Positions 1 through 8,713 are shown, numbered from the stretch's first letter. The stretch is DNA of 64,000 nucleotides from Bradyrhizobium glycinis (GCF_016031655.1 NZ_JACCHQ010000008.1:292500-356499), one strand, 5' to 3'. A program made the numbers and translations. The notes: generated by a model from the letters alone, not told the origin.

Positions 1-171
1 TTCTATATCGATCTCGAACGGCCCGCGCCGGCGAACGGCATCCCGCGTCCGGGACCCCTCGAGGTCAATCTCAAGGACGACCATCTGCAATATGCAATCA
101 CCTGGTTCACGCTTGCAGGCGCCGTGCTCATCGCCTTCGGCGTGTGGGCAAGAGGCCGGCGGCAGAGCTGA
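1..171 (+). CDS. SURF1 family protein, C-terminal end (partial)
   Basis: Only the last 56 residues are in the window; the frame is open from base 1 to a TGA at 169-171. It reads a beta-type segment (YIDLERPAPANG), then LEVNLKDDHLQYAITWF and a hydrophobic helix (LAGAVLIAFGVWA) followed by a basic tail. A short loop containing H-x-x-YA-x-TWF before a C-terminal membrane helix is characteristic of SURF1, the inner-membrane assembly factor for the haem a centre of cytochrome oxidase. In alphaproteobacteria SURF1 usually closes the coxBAC/ctaG operon and is followed by thrC, which fits the thrC gene further on. The upstream part cannot be judged. Confidence 0.75.
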   Translation, partial: FYIDLERPAPANGIPRPGPLEVNLKDDHLQYAITWFTLAGAVLIAFGVWARGRRQS

Positions 172-181
172 GCTCATTGGC

Positions 182-226
182 GCATGATCCGGAAAAGTGT
201 GTAGCGGTTTTCCGAAAAGATCATGC
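182..226. repeat. Short palindromic intergenic repeat (GCATGATC...GATCATGC)
   Basis: The outer arms GCATGATC and GATCATGC are exact inverted copies, and inner arms CGGAAAA / TTTTCCG extend the palindrome around a short loop. Elements of this form occur in many copies between genes in Bradyrhizobium and relatives (from memory). Here it lies just after the SURF1 stop codon and could fold as an RNA hairpin at the end of that transcript. Confidence 0.7.
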
Positions 227-340
227 TCAAACGACAGGTCCCTTGAAGGAACCCGGTATCGCCCGGGGTTTATTATTCAGCGCATATTCACGAGTGTAGT
301 TCTAAGCCGCCGGTATTGTCCGCGGCAGATTGGGTGCGGC

Positions 341-706
341 GTGAGTGATTTCGACCAGATGGGAATTATCGTCGACTGGGTGGATGCCTGCCGTAAGGGC
401 GACCTCGCAGCCCTGCTCGACCTCTATGCCGACGACGCGCAGCTCGAATGCACGTGCCACGGCGCGCGGCGCTATCACGGCCGGAGCGAGATCGAGGCCT
501 ATTGGCAGCCGCGGCTCAGCGCCTTCTCGTCGGCAGGCTTCGGGCTGGAAGAGATCCATCCCGCGCCCCACGGCGTTCACCTCGAATATTCCGTCGCCGG
601 CGCGCTGCGCATTCAGGCCTCATTCCGCTTCAGCCCTGATGGCAAGATCCGCAGCACGCTGTGCGAACCGGCGCTGCAGAATGCGCATGATGGCTGCGCC
701 TGCTGA
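341..706 (+). CDS. SnoaL/NTF2-like domain protein
   Basis: About 121 residues if GTG at 341 is used, or 115 from ATG at 359; no convincing ribosome site separates them. The pattern VDWVDACRKGDLAALLDLYADDA, then HGRSEIEAYW, then beta strands, is the cone-shaped SnoaL/NTF2 fold, in which helix 1 is followed by an acidic LYADDA turn. The family includes polyketide cyclases, isomerases and many uncharacterised pocket proteins, so no substrate can be named. The tail (CEPALQNAHDGCAC) carries extra cysteines. It stands alone, convergent with the sensor kinase on the other strand; the two stop codons almost touch. Confidence 0.6.
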   Translation: MSDFDQMGIIVDWVDACRKGDLAALLDLYADDAQLECTCHGARRYHGRSEIEAYWQPRLSAFSSAGFGLEEIHPAPHGVHLEYSVAGALRIQASFRFSPDGKIRSTLCEPALQNAHDGCAC

Positions 707-707
707 A

Positions 708-2048
708 TCAGCCCGGCGATGGAGTGTCCCGCATCGTCTGCGCCGGAAGGCGGCAGCGCACGTAGGTTCGCTCATCTACGCGCAACAGCGATAGCGATCC
801 GCTGAGCGCGCGCACGCGCTCGTGCATGCCGGTCAGGCCGCGGCCGAAGACATTGTCCGCAGGAAAACCGCCGCCATCGTCGGAGATCTCGACGACGAGC
901 GTCTTGTCGACAACGGTCGCCTGCACGTGGGCGTTGCCGGCGTTGGCATGTCGCAGCACGTTGGTCAGTGCCTCCTGGATCACGCGATAGACGGTCTGCG
1001 CCAGCGGCTCGCCGATTCCGCTGAGATCGGGATCAATCTTGTCCGTCAGGACGATGTGAGGTGCCTGCTTGCGAAAATTCCGGAGCAGCGTTTGCACGCT
1101 GCGCGAAAGCCCGAGCTCCTCGATATAGAGCGGCCGCAGCCGGTCGAGGATGCGGCGGTTGGTCTGCTGCAGTGCCTCCACAGATTGCAGCAGGTCCTGT
1201 GCCGAATTGCCGAGATGTCCCATCGGCTGGGAGGTCTCGGTCAGCGCGATCGTGCCGGCGCGGATGCTGAAGAGGAGAGGCCCGAGCTCGTCATGCAGTT
1301 CGCGGGCGAGATCGCGCCGCTCGTCATCCTGCAGCGACACCAGGCGGTGCATCAGATCGCGATTGTCCTGGCTCAATTGCGCCAGCGTTGCAGCCAGCGC
1401 ATTCGCCTCCTCGCAGCCTTGCCGGATTTCCGCCGGGCCTCGGACCGGAATTGGGCTCGTGTAGTCGCCCCGTCGTATTCGCGTGAGACCTTCGCCGAGA
1501 TCTTGCAGTGGGCGCAGGACAGATCCCGACATGACATAGGCAATCGTGCCGGTCAGAATCATCAGCACGGCGAGGAGGCTGGCGAGCGCAAGAAAGCCGA
1601 TCCATTTCTCGAACAGGTCGGCCGACATGTCCTGCAGGAATACGATATCGCCGACACGTCTGCCGTCGATCATCACCGGAAATGCCGTGTCCGTGTCGTG
1701 GACAACGAGAAGGTCGATGAACCAGCGCGGTACGCCATGCGGCTTGCGCAGGTCGTCCTTCGGCGGTAGCACGGGACCTGCTTCCACGCTGCGGAATTGG
1801 ATATCGGAGGAGGTGTCCAAAGAATGGACAAAGGCGTCGAGGGTCTGCCTTGGATTGTCCGATGCGCTCAAGGCGTTGTTGAGCGCGGCGGCGACCGCCT
1901 CAGTCGAACGCCGCCGCGGCTCGTTCTCCTCCGCCAATTGATCCGTCGCGAAGATCTGAAGCAGCACGCCGCCCAGGATCAGCGCCGCGAGAAAACTGGC
2001 GCCGAGCGGGAGAAACAATTGAGTCCGGAACGAAAGTCGTCGCCACAT
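708..2048 (-). CDS. NarL-type sensor histidine kinase (HAMP, HisKA_3)
   Basis: 446 residues. There is one membrane helix near residues 11-32 and a second near 150-172, enclosing a periplasmic sensor of about 115 residues with no recognised domain. A HAMP linker follows, then the dimerisation/phosphoacceptor block (ERRDLARELHDELGP, near residue 250), which is the HisKA_3 form found in NarX/DegS/UhpB kinases. The ATP site shows VIQEALTNVLRHA (N box) and SDDGGGFP (G1). It is divergent from the LuxR-type response regulator at 2135, its evident partner, with about 85 bp between the starts. The signal sensed is unknown. Confidence 0.88.
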   Translation of the reverse strand: MWRRLSFRTQLFLPLGASFLAALILGGVLLQIFATDQLAEENEPRRRSTEAVAAALNNALSASDNPRQTLDAFVHSLDTSSDIQFRSVEAGPVLPPKDDLRKPHGVPRWFIDLLVVHDTDTAFPVMIDGRRVGDIVFLQDMSADLFEKWIGFLALASLLAVLMILTGTIAYVMSGSVLRPLQDLGEGLTRIRRGDYTSPIPVRGPAEIRQGCEEANALAATLAQLSQDNRDLMHRLVSLQDDERRDLARELHDELGPLLFSIRAGTIALTETSQPMGHLGNSAQDLLQSVEALQQTNRRILDRLRPLYIEELGLSRSVQTLLRNFRKQAPHIVLTDKIDPDLSGIGEPLAQTVYRVIQEALTNVLRHANAGNAHVQATVVDKTLVVEISDDGGGFPADNVFGRGLTGMHERVRALSGSLSLLRVDERTYVRCRLPAQTMRDTPSPG

Positions 2049-2134
2049 TAGGTCAATTCTAACGCGTATCGGCGGGATTTGCTCTTTCCATTTATTCCCG
2101 GCGGGCTATGAGTCGAAAAACAAGAGGGTGCGCG

Positions 2135-2779
2135 ATGCAAGATACCGCCAAGCTGGCGACGAGGGTCCTGATCGTCGACGACCATCCTGTGGTGCTGTCC
2201 GGCTGCCGCACCCTGTTCGCATCCGATCATTCAATCCGCATTGACGAGGCGAGCGATGCCAAATCCGGCCATCGCGCCTATGTCAGCAAGCGGCCCGACG
2301 TCACCGTGATCGACATCAGCCTGCCCGACGTCTCCGGTTTCGAGCTGATGCGACGCATCCGCAAGGACGATCCCGACGCCAAGATCATCATGTTCAGCAT
2401 GAACGACGATCCGGCCTTCGTCGTGCGGGCCGTCGAGCTTGGGGCGCAGGGCTATGTCTCCAAAGGCGACGATCCCAGGATCCTGCTGAAAGCGGTGCGC
2501 AAGGTCGTCGCGGGTGACAACTTCATCTCGCCGCAGCTTGCGGAAGCCGTGACGTTTTCCGGTGCGGCGATCAAGGCCAACCCCGCGTCACAGATGACGC
2601 CGCGGGAGCTCGAAATTCTCCGCTTGCTCGGACGCGGCGACAAGATCGTCGAGGTCGCCGAGGCGCTCGGCATCTCCTACAAGACGGTCGCCAACACCAC
2701 GTCCCTGCTCAAGCAGAAGCTTGGCGCCAAGAACCATTCCGACCTGATCCGGATCGCAGTCGAAATCGGGATGAACTGA
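2135..2779 (+). CDS. LuxR/NarL-family response regulator
   Basis: 214 residues from ATG 2135, chosen because AAGAGGG precedes it; ATG 2108 is in frame but has no ribosome site. The receiver domain has the acidic pair in VLIVDDHP and a phosphoacceptor aspartate at about residue 60 (VTVIDISLPD), with the conserved lysine in YVSKGDDP. The C-terminal four-helix HTH (TPRELEILRLLGRGD...KTVANTTSLLKQKLG) binds DNA. It should be phosphorylated by the kinase transcribed divergently from 2048. Targets are unknown; the shared intergenic region is the likeliest place for autoregulation. Confidence 0.88.
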   Translation: MQDTAKLATRVLIVDDHPVVLSGCRTLFASDHSIRIDEASDAKSGHRAYVSKRPDVTVIDISLPDVSGFELMRRIRKDDPDAKIIMFSMNDDPAFVVRAVELGAQGYVSKGDDPRILLKAVRKVVAGDNFISPQLAEAVTFSGAAIKANPASQMTPRELEILRLLGRGDKIVEVAEALGISYKTVANTTSLLKQKLGAKNHSDLIRIAVEIGMN

Positions 2780-3153
2780 CTTTCGCCAGCGACCGAACCG
2801 GCTGCTTCAGGATGCAGCGGTTCGGCCGACGGATCGACGCCGCCGTTGGCCGGGCAATGCATGGACAACGGGCTGACACCCATCCGCCGACACAATGGGC
2901 TGAGGCTGTATTCGTTCCGCGGCTAATTCGGGAAAAAGCGGAGTTCAGGGCCAGGATCACGGCGGGGACTTAGCTGCAGCTGCCGAAACGAACCAGAACC
3001 GGGTCGGGAAGAATAGGAACATTTTCGACATGCGCGGGTTTTGGACTTGACGATTTCGTGACAGGCGACGAAAGCTTGCCGGAACAGTTTTGAGGGTCGG
3101 CGACCCCGACGAGGCAAAACGGTCTGCACACAACGACAGGCCTTCCAAGGGAA
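2780..3153. other. Intergenic stretch before an orphan terminator; no protein gene seen
   Basis: No reading frame here looks like a gene on either strand. The sequence contains small hairpins (for example GGTCGGCGACC around 3086) and leads directly into a strong terminator at 3154. As the response regulator ended 370 bp earlier, an unannotated small RNA on the plus strand is possible, but no promoter is obvious. Confidence 0.3.
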
Positions 3154-3183
3154 GGGCTGCGGCAATGCCGCAGCCCTTTTTCA
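3154..3183 (+). terminator. Rho-independent terminator
   Basis: A perfect 10-bp GC-rich stem (GGGCTGCGGC / GCCGCAGCCC) closes a 3-base loop and is followed by TTTTTC. It points along the plus strand and lies about 375 bp past the nearest upstream plus-strand gene, the response regulator. Confidence 0.75.
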
Positions 3184-3329
3184 TTGGGCAAGGGGGGTGG
3201 CCCGGAAGCGGTTTCCCGATGCCGCAAAACACTCTATGGTGGTTCAAAGCCTCTGGCTGTTGACAAGTAATTACGTAAAATCAAAGGCTTAAGGGTCAAG
3301 CTTCGGCCCGGCCGCCTTTGGAGGGCAAT

Positions 3330-4748
3330 TTGACTCGTTATATCTCGACCCGGGGCGAGGCCCCCGAACTCGGCTTTTGTGACGTGATGCTGACCGGGCT
3401 TGCCCGCGATGGTGGCCTGTATGTGCCCGCGGTGTGGCCACAGCTTCCGAGCGAGACGATCGCCGGCTTCTTCGGCCGCCCCTATTGGGAGGTCGCGGTC
3501 GACGTGATTCGTCCCTTCGCCGGCGGCGAGATTTCCGACGCCGAGCTCGGGCGAATGGCGAACGAGGCCTATGCCACCTTCCGCCATCCTGCGGTGGTGC
3601 CGCTGCGCCAGATGTCCCCGCACCAGTTCGTGCTGGAGCTGTTCCACGGTCCGACGCTCGCCTTCAAGGACGTGGCGATGCAGCTGATCTCGCGGCTGAT
3701 GGACCATGTGCTCGAAAAGCGCGGCCAGCGCACCACCATCGTGGTCGCGACGTCAGGCGATACCGGCGGCGCCGCGGTCGAGGCCTTTGCAGGCCTCGAG
3801 AACGTCGATCTCATCGTGCTGTTTCCGCACGGCCGCATCTCCGAGGTGCAGCGGCGGATGATGACGACGACGGGCGCGGCCAACGTCCATGCGCTCGCCA
3901 TCGAGGGCACCTTCGACGACTGCCAGGCGCTCGTGAAGGCGATGTTCAACAACCATCGCTTCCGCGATGCGACCTCGCTCTCCGGCGTCAATTCCATCAA
4001 CTGGGCGCGCATCGTCGCCCAGGTGGTCTATTATTTCACCTCCGCCGTCGCGGTCGGTGCTCCGGCGCGCGCGGTCGATTTCGTCGTTCCGACGGGCAAT
4101 TTCGGCGACATCTTCGCCGGCTACGTCGCCAAGCGCATGGGGTTGCCGGTGCGCACCCTGCGCATCGCCGCCAACGTCAACGACATCCTGGCGCGCACAC
4201 TGAAGACCGGCATCTACGAGGTGCGCGAGGTGCACGCGACGGCATCGCCGTCGATGGACATCCAGATCTCCTCGAACTTCGAACGGCTGCTGTTCGAGGC
4301 CGGCCGGCGCGATGCCGCCGGCGTGCGCCGCCTGATGGAGTCGCTGAAGCAGTCCGGCCGCTTCGTGCTGCCCGATGCGACACTCGCCGCGATCCGCGAG
4401 GAGTTCGACGCCGGGCGCGCCGACGAGACCGAGACTGCGGCTGCGATCCGCGCCGCCTGGCGCGAAGCAGGCGAGCTGGTCGATCCCCATACCGCCGTGG
4501 CGCTCGCCGTCGCGGACCGCGACACCACCGATACGAGAGTGCCGAGCATCGTGCTTTCCACCGCCCATCCGGCCAAATTCCCCGATGCCGTCGAGGCGGC
4601 CTGCGCCCAGCGGCCGCAATTGCCGGCTTGGCTCGACGGCTTGATGACCAAATCCGAACACATGAGGGTGATGAAGAACGATCAGGTCGAGCTCGAGCGG
4701 TTCGTGCTGTCCACCAGCCGCGCCGCAAAGCAGGGAGTTGCCGGATGA
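3330..4748 (+). CDS. thrC: Threonine synthase
   Basis: 472 residues from TTG 3330, chosen because GGAGGG lies five bases upstream and the protein then begins with the family's usual (M)TRYISTRG; a TTG at 3318 overlaps that ribosome site. Threonine synthase converts O-phosphohomoserine to threonine with pyridoxal phosphate. The cofactor lysine is K113 in FHGPTLAFKDVAMQ, the phosphate loop is TSGDTGGAA, and the product-site region VPTGNFGDIFAGY is intact. Length matches the fungal/proteobacterial type II enzymes. The stop codon overlaps the start of the M16 peptidase gene (ATGA), so the two are co-translated. Confidence 0.95.
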   Translation: MTRYISTRGEAPELGFCDVMLTGLARDGGLYVPAVWPQLPSETIAGFFGRPYWEVAVDVIRPFAGGEISDAELGRMANEAYATFRHPAVVPLRQMSPHQFVLELFHGPTLAFKDVAMQLISRLMDHVLEKRGQRTTIVVATSGDTGGAAVEAFAGLENVDLIVLFPHGRISEVQRRMMTTTGAANVHALAIEGTFDDCQALVKAMFNNHRFRDATSLSGVNSINWARIVAQVVYYFTSAVAVGAPARAVDFVVPTGNFGDIFAGYVAKRMGLPVRTLRIAANVNDILARTLKTGIYEVREVHATASPSMDIQISSNFERLLFEAGRRDAAGVRRLMESLKQSGRFVLPDATLAAIREEFDAGRADETETAAAIRAAWREAGELVDPHTAVALAVADRDTTDTRVPSIVLSTAHPAKFPDAVEAACAQRPQLPAWLDGLMTKSEHMRVMKNDQVELERFVLSTSRAAKQGVAG

Positions 4749-6034
4749 GCGTCGAGATGTCCAAGCTTGCCTCCGGCCTCACCGTCGTCACCGACGAGAT
4801 GCCCCACCTCGAGACGGCGGCGCTCGGCGTCTGGGCCGGCGTCGGCGGACGCGACGAGAAGCCGAACGAGCACGGCATCTCGCATCTCCTGGAGCACATG
4901 GCGTTCAAGGGCACGACCAGGCGCTCCTCGCGCGAGATCGTCGAGGAGATCGAGGCGGTCGGCGGCGACCTCAATGCCGGCACCTCGACCGAGACCACGT
5001 CCTATTACGCGCGGGTGCTGAAGGCCGACGTGCCGCTCGCGCTCGACGTGCTCGCCGACATCCTCGCCAATCCCGCCTTCGAGCCCGACGAGCTGGAGCG
5101 CGAGAAGAACGTCATCGTGCAGGAGATCGGTGCTGCGCAGGACACGCCCGACGACGTCGTGTTCGAGCATCTGAACGAGCTCTGCTATCCCGACCAGCCG
5201 ATGGGCCGTTCGCTGCTCGGCACCGCCAAGACGCTGCGCGCCTTCAACCGCGACATGCTGCGCGGCTACCTGTCGACGCATTATCGCGGGCCCGATATGG
5301 TGGTGGCGGCGGCCGGCGCCGTCGACCACGGTCAGGTCGTCGCCGAGGTCGAAAAGCGTTTCGCGAGCTTCGAGGGTGCGCCCGGGCCGAAGCCGCAGGC
5401 CGCTCGGTTCGGCCAGGGCGGCGCCAAGGTGGTGCATCGCGAACTCGAGCAGGCGCATCTGACGCTGGCGCTCGAGGGGGTGCCGCAGACCGATCCTTCG
5501 CTGTTCCCGCTGCAGGTCTTCACCAATGTCCTCGGCGGCGGAATGTCGTCGCGCCTGTTCCAGGAGGTTCGCGAGAAGCGCGGCCTCTGCTACTCCATCT
5601 ACACCTTCCACGCGCCCTACACCGACACCGGGTTTTTCGGCCTCTATACCGGCACCGATCCCGCCGACGCGCCGGAGATGATGGAGGTCGTGGTCGACAT
5701 CATGAACGATTCGGTGGAGACGCTGACCGAGGCCGAGATCGCCCGGGCCAAGGCGCAGATGAAGGCGGGGCTGCTGATGGCGCTGGAGAGCTGCTCCTCC
5801 CGCGCCGAGCAGCTCGCCCGGCATGTGCTGGCCTATGGGCGGCCGCAGACGGTGCAGGAACTGGTGGCCCGGATCGATGCCGTCAGCATCGAATCGACGC
5901 GGGACGCGGCCCGTGCGCTGCTGTCGCGCAGCCGGCCTGCGGTCGTCGCGTTGGGCAGCGGCAGGGGTCTGGACACGGCGGTGTCTTTTGCGGAAGGATT
6001 GACACGGGCGCGCGCCAAGGCGCGGCTGCATTAG
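4745..6034 (+). CDS. M16 family zinc peptidase (mitochondrial processing peptidase-like)
   Basis: 429 residues, starting in a 4-bp ATGA overlap with thrC. The inverted zinc motif HxxEH is present as HLLEH (residues 47-51), with the downstream glutamate in the EREKNVIVQEIGAA segment and the second-half substrate-binding sequence GGGMSSRLFQEVREKRGLCYSI. This is the single-domain bacterial relative of the mitochondrial processing peptidase beta subunit (PqqL/YmxG type); it is thought to act as a dimer on short, unfolded peptides. The thrC-peptidase pairing is conserved in rhizobia, but no biochemical link to threonine synthesis is known. Confidence 0.92.
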   Translation: MSVEMSKLASGLTVVTDEMPHLETAALGVWAGVGGRDEKPNEHGISHLLEHMAFKGTTRRSSREIVEEIEAVGGDLNAGTSTETTSYYARVLKADVPLALDVLADILANPAFEPDELEREKNVIVQEIGAAQDTPDDVVFEHLNELCYPDQPMGRSLLGTAKTLRAFNRDMLRGYLSTHYRGPDMVVAAAGAVDHGQVVAEVEKRFASFEGAPGPKPQAARFGQGGAKVVHRELEQAHLTLALEGVPQTDPSLFPLQVFTNVLGGGMSSRLFQEVREKRGLCYSIYTFHAPYTDTGFFGLYTGTDPADAPEMMEVVVDIMNDSVETLTEAEIARAKAQMKAGLLMALESCSSRAEQLARHVLAYGRPQTVQELVARIDAVSIESTRDAARALLSRSRPAVVALGSGRGLDTAVSFAEGLTRARAKARLH

Positions 6035-6070
6035 GAGCCGCGCGCGGGCCTCGCCCCGGAAAGCATCACC

Positions 6071-6658
6071 ATGGCCCTCTTTCGCCTGCCATCCAGTGGA
6101 CCCGCCGCCCTGGCGCCGCGCGGCAACGGGCTGCTCCTGCGCGCGCCGCAAATGTCCGACTTCCTGCAATGGGCTCATTTGCGCGAGACCAGCCGTGACT
6201 ATCTCACGCCTTGGGAGCCGATCTGGCCGTCTGACGATCTCACCCGGTCCGGCTTCCGCCGCCGCCTGCGCCGCTATGCCGAGGACATTGCCGCGGACCG
6301 CTCCTATCCCTTTCTGATCTTCCGCGAGCTCGACGGTGCCCTGGTCGGCGGCATCACGCTCGCCAATGTCCGGCGTGGCATCGTGCAGGCCGGGACCATC
6401 GGCTATTGGGTCGGCCAGCCTTATGCCCATCGGGGCTACATGACGGCCGCACTGCGGGTGCTGCTGCCGACGCTGTTCGGCGAGCTCAATCTGCACCGGG
6501 TCGAGGCCGCCTGCATCCCGACCAATGCGCCGTCGATCCGGGTGCTGGAGAAGTGCGGCTTCTCGCGCGAGGGCCTGGCGCGTCGCTATCTCTGCATCAA
6601 CGGGGTCTGGCAGGATCACCTGCTGTTCGGCCTGCTGCACGAGGACTTCCGCGGCTGA
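6071..6658 (+). CDS. GNAT N-acetyltransferase, RimJ/RimL type
   Basis: 195 residues. The first half holds the RimJ-type RETSRDYLTPWEPIW segment and the second half the acetyl-CoA site GYWVGQPYAHRGYMTAA, then NLHRVEAACIPTNAPSIRVLEKCGFSREGLARRYLCING, the standard end of proteins that acetylate ribosomal-protein or other N termini. The start lies 36 bp after the peptidase stop, so it probably belongs to the thrC operon. The actual substrate cannot be told; RimJ-like enzymes also include antibiotic and amino-sugar acetylases. Confidence 0.85.
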   Translation: MALFRLPSSGPAALAPRGNGLLLRAPQMSDFLQWAHLRETSRDYLTPWEPIWPSDDLTRSGFRRRLRRYAEDIAADRSYPFLIFRELDGALVGGITLANVRRGIVQAGTIGYWVGQPYAHRGYMTAALRVLLPTLFGELNLHRVEAACIPTNAPSIRVLEKCGFSREGLARRYLCINGVWQDHLLFGLLHEDFRG

Positions 6659-6752
6659 GCGGCCTGATGGGTGCGGCCCAATCCCTTTTTGCTGCCTTGG
6701 GTTCGCCGAGTTTGGCGATATAACCCGGCCGGAACATTGTCATGGAGTACGG

Positions 6753-7409
6753 GTGTTGATGGTGCAGGAGCTTCGGTCATCGCGGACGAGATTGCGGCGG
6801 GGCGCAGCGGTCGTGCTGGCATTATCGGTCGGGCTCGCCTCCGTCTCGCCGGTGGCGGCGCAGTCGTTGACCGACCGCTTCAAGAGCTTGTTCGGCGGCA
6901 AGTCCGACGAGCCGGCCGAGGCGAAGCCGGCGCCTGCGCCCGGACAGCCGGCCGAAGACGACCTCGATTGCCCGCAGGTCACGGTGCGTGCGGGCGCCTC
7001 GACCTACGCGGTCGGCGCCAGCGGCAAGCCGGCCGTCGGCAATGACATCCGCTTCCAGGCCTCGATCACCAAGATGGCGCGCGAATGCTCCCGCAGCAGC
7101 GCCGGCATCACCGCCCGGATCGGCATCCAGGGCCGTGTCATCGCTGGCCCCGCCGGTGCGCCCGCCTCCGTCGAGGTGCCGCTGCGCATCGCCGTCGTGC
7201 AGGGCGGCATCGGTGAGAAGGTGATCGCCTCGAAGGCCTACCGGACCACGGTGGCGATGTCGGAAGGCGGCAGCGTGCCCTTCACCTTCGTCGCCGAGGA
7301 TCTGGCCTATCCGGTGCCGGCGCCCGCGGTCGCCGATGCCTACATCTTCTACGTCGGCTTCGACCCGCAGGCGCTCTCGCCGGAGCCGAAGGGGCGGAAG
7401 AAGAAATGA
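6753..7409 (+). CDS. Exported protein of unknown function
   Basis: 218 residues from GTG 6753, which sits five bases after GGAG; ATG 6759 in the same frame is the alternative. A basic N terminus (RTRLRR) and hydrophobic stretch ending VSPVAAQ form a signal peptide. A charged Pro/Ala-rich linker follows, then a compact domain with two cysteines (DLDCPQVTVR, ARECSRS), predicted beta-rich, and a lysine-rich tail. Similar short proteins are common in Rhizobiales; their role is unknown. Spacing of about 95 bp from the acetyltransferase makes co-transcription possible. Confidence 0.65.
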   Translation: MLMVQELRSSRTRLRRGAAVVLALSVGLASVSPVAAQSLTDRFKSLFGGKSDEPAEAKPAPAPGQPAEDDLDCPQVTVRAGASTYAVGASGKPAVGNDIRFQASITKMARECSRSSAGITARIGIQGRVIAGPAGAPASVEVPLRIAVVQGGIGEKVIASKAYRTTVAMSEGGSVPFTFVAEDLAYPVPAPAVADAYIFYVGFDPQALSPEPKGRKKK

Positions 7410-7414
7410 TTCTC

Positions 7415-7539
7415 GTGCCCCGGACGCGGTGCAGCGCGTAGCGGTGCGGCGCAGAGCCGGGGCCCAGGGATGCGTGTTTCGGATCCATGGATCCCCGGCT
7501 CTGGGGAGCAGCGTTGCACGCTGCACCGCGTCCGGGACA
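7415..7539. repeat. Intergenic inverted repeat (CCGGACGCGGTGCA...TGCACCGCGTCCGG)
   Basis: The left arm GGACGCGGTGCAGCG and the right arm CGCTGCACCGCGTCC are inverted copies, with a second nested pair (AGCCGGGG.../...CCCCGGCT) inside. The whole would fold as a long cruciform or RNA hairpin. It fills the gap after the exported-protein gene and is of the dispersed type found between convergent genes in Bradyrhizobium. Confidence 0.7.
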
Positions 7540-7557
7540 AAGGAGGCCCGACAAACA

Positions 7558-7587
7558 AAAAAGCCGGCGCTCATCACGCCGGCTTTT
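7558..7587 (-). terminator. Bidirectional-looking terminator of the atp operon
   Basis: An AAAAGCCGGCG / CGCCGGCTTTT stem, flanked by A and T runs on both sides, lies 20 bp past the atpF stop. It should end the minus-strand ATP synthase transcript and may also stop transcription from the plus side. Confidence 0.8.
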
Positions 7588-7607
7588 GATTGATGCGGGC
7601 CGAAAGC

Positions 7608-8093
7608 TCAGTTCAGCTTCTGCCTGACTTCGTTGATGCTCTTGGCGAGCAGGTCGTCGGCGACCTGGCCCTTGACCGACTGCGACAGGATCGTCGAGGC
7701 AGCCTGGACGGCGGCTTCCGCGGCTGCGGCGCGGACGTCGGCCAGCGCCTGGGCCTCGGCCATCGCGATCTTGTTCTCCGCCGTCTTGGTGCGGCGGGCG
7801 ACGAAGTCTTCCATCTTCGCCTTGGCGTCGGCGGCGATGCGCTCGGCTTCGGCCCTGGCGTTAGCGATGATATCGGCGGCCTCGCGCTCGGCCGTGGCAC
7901 TGCGCGCCTTGTAGTCGGCGAGCACCTTGGCCGCCTCCTGCTTGAGGCGCGCGGCGTCGTCGAGCTCGGCCTTGATGCGGGCGGCGCGATGATCGAGCGC
8001 GGTCATCGCCGACTTGAAGACCCCGAGATAGCCGAACACGACCATCAGGATCACGAAGGCGACGGCGACCCAGGTTTCAGGATCGAAGAACAT
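7608..8093 (-). CDS. atpF: ATP synthase Fo subunit b
   Basis: 161 residues. One N-terminal membrane helix ([20 protein letters not shown]) is followed by a long charged, alanine-rich helix, the stator stalk that connects the a subunit to F1 delta. It starts PETWVAVAF, as rhizobial b subunits do. It is the last gene of the atpI-B-E-F'-F cluster and lies 6 bp after the b' gene. The alpha, beta and other F1 subunits are not here; in Rhizobiales they are encoded elsewhere in the genome. Confidence 0.92.
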   Translation of the reverse strand: MFFDPETWVAVAFVILMVVFGYLGVFKSAMTALDHRAARIKAELDDAARLKQEAAKVLADYKARSATAEREAADIIANARAEAERIAADAKAKMEDFVARRTKTAENKIAMAEAQALADVRAAAAEAAVQAASTILSQSVKGQVADDLLAKSINEVRQKLN

Positions 8094-8099
8094 CTGTGG

Positions 8100-8666
8100 C
8101 TATCCCTTCAAGGACGCGTCAACGGCGGCATTGACCGAGGCAGCATCCGGAATGACCCCGGTGAGTTGCTGCACGATCTGGCCTGCCGCGTCGGCCGCGA
8201 TGCCGCGGACGTTGCTCATGGCGGCCGTGCGGGTCGAGGCGATGGTCTTCTCTGCCTCGGCGAGCTTGGCCGCCAGCTGCTCTTCCAGCGCCTTGCGTTC
8301 GGCGTCCGCCTGCGCATTCGCCTTGTCGCGGGATTCGTTGCCGATCGCCTGCGCCCGCGAACGCGCCGAAGCGAGCTCGCCTTCATAGGCCTTCAGCGCA
8401 GCCTCGGACTGGTCCTTCAGCTTCTGCGCCTCGGCGAGGTCGCCCTCGATCTTGTTCTGGCGTGCTTCGATCGCACCGCCGACCTTCGGCAGAGCGAGCT
8501 TGGACACGATCACGTAAAGCAGGACGAAGAAGATCGCGAGCGACACCAGCTGCGAAGCAAAGGTGCTGCTCTCGAACGGCGGAAAGCCCCCGCTGTGATG
8601 ACCGCCATCGGCTTCGGTGTGGGCACCCGCCGCCGGTCCTTTTGCCCCGCCATGACTCTCGGCCAT
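8100..8666 (-). CDS. atpF': ATP synthase Fo subunit b'
   Basis: 188 residues, longer at the N terminus than subunit b, with a His/Gly-rich cytoplasmic leader ([21 protein letters not shown]) before the membrane helix ([22 protein letters not shown]). The rest is a charged amphipathic helix with many Ala, Glu and Lys, forming a heterodimeric stalk with b. Two unequal b-type genes are typical of photosynthetic-lineage alphaproteobacteria, including Bradyrhizobium. Sometimes annotated atpG or atpX. Confidence 0.92.
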   Translation of the reverse strand: MAESHGGAKGPAAGAHTEADGGHHSGGFPPFESSTFASQLVSLAIFFVLLYVIVSKLALPKVGGAIEARQNKIEGDLAEAQKLKDQSEAALKAYEGELASARSRAQAIGNESRDKANAQADAERKALEEQLAAKLAEAEKTIASTRTAAMSNVRGIAADAAGQIVQQLTGVIPDAASVNAAVDASLKG

Positions 8667-8687
8667 GGAGTACTCCTGTTGCTGTCA

Positions 8688-8713
8688 CGCGCCGCTTCGG
8701 ATGAAGCGGCGCG
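8688..8713 (-). promoter_or_regulatory. Intercistronic hairpin between atpE and atpF'
   Basis: An 11-bp perfect stem (CGCGCCGCTTC / GAAGCGGCGCG) closes a 4-base GGAT loop between the c-subunit and b'-subunit genes. There is no T run, so it is more likely an RNA-stability or attenuation element than a full terminator. Confidence 0.6.

Noticed and set aside
3260..3281. TTGACA and TAAAAT before thrC as a sigma-70 promoter
   Set aside because: The hexamers are only about 10 bp apart, too close for a promoter; at 17 bp there is no -10-like sequence.
3434..6034. An 866-codon plus-strand frame joining thrC and the peptidase
   Set aside because: Its first 437 codons are thrC read out of frame. The peptidase starts at ATG 4745 in overlap with the thrC stop.
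4682..6640. A 652-codon open frame on the minus strand
   Set aside because: It is antisense to the M16 peptidase and acetyltransferase genes, both with intact motifs. Its residues are rich in Arg, Gly, Ala and Gln as expected from GC-rich shadow frames, with no domain.
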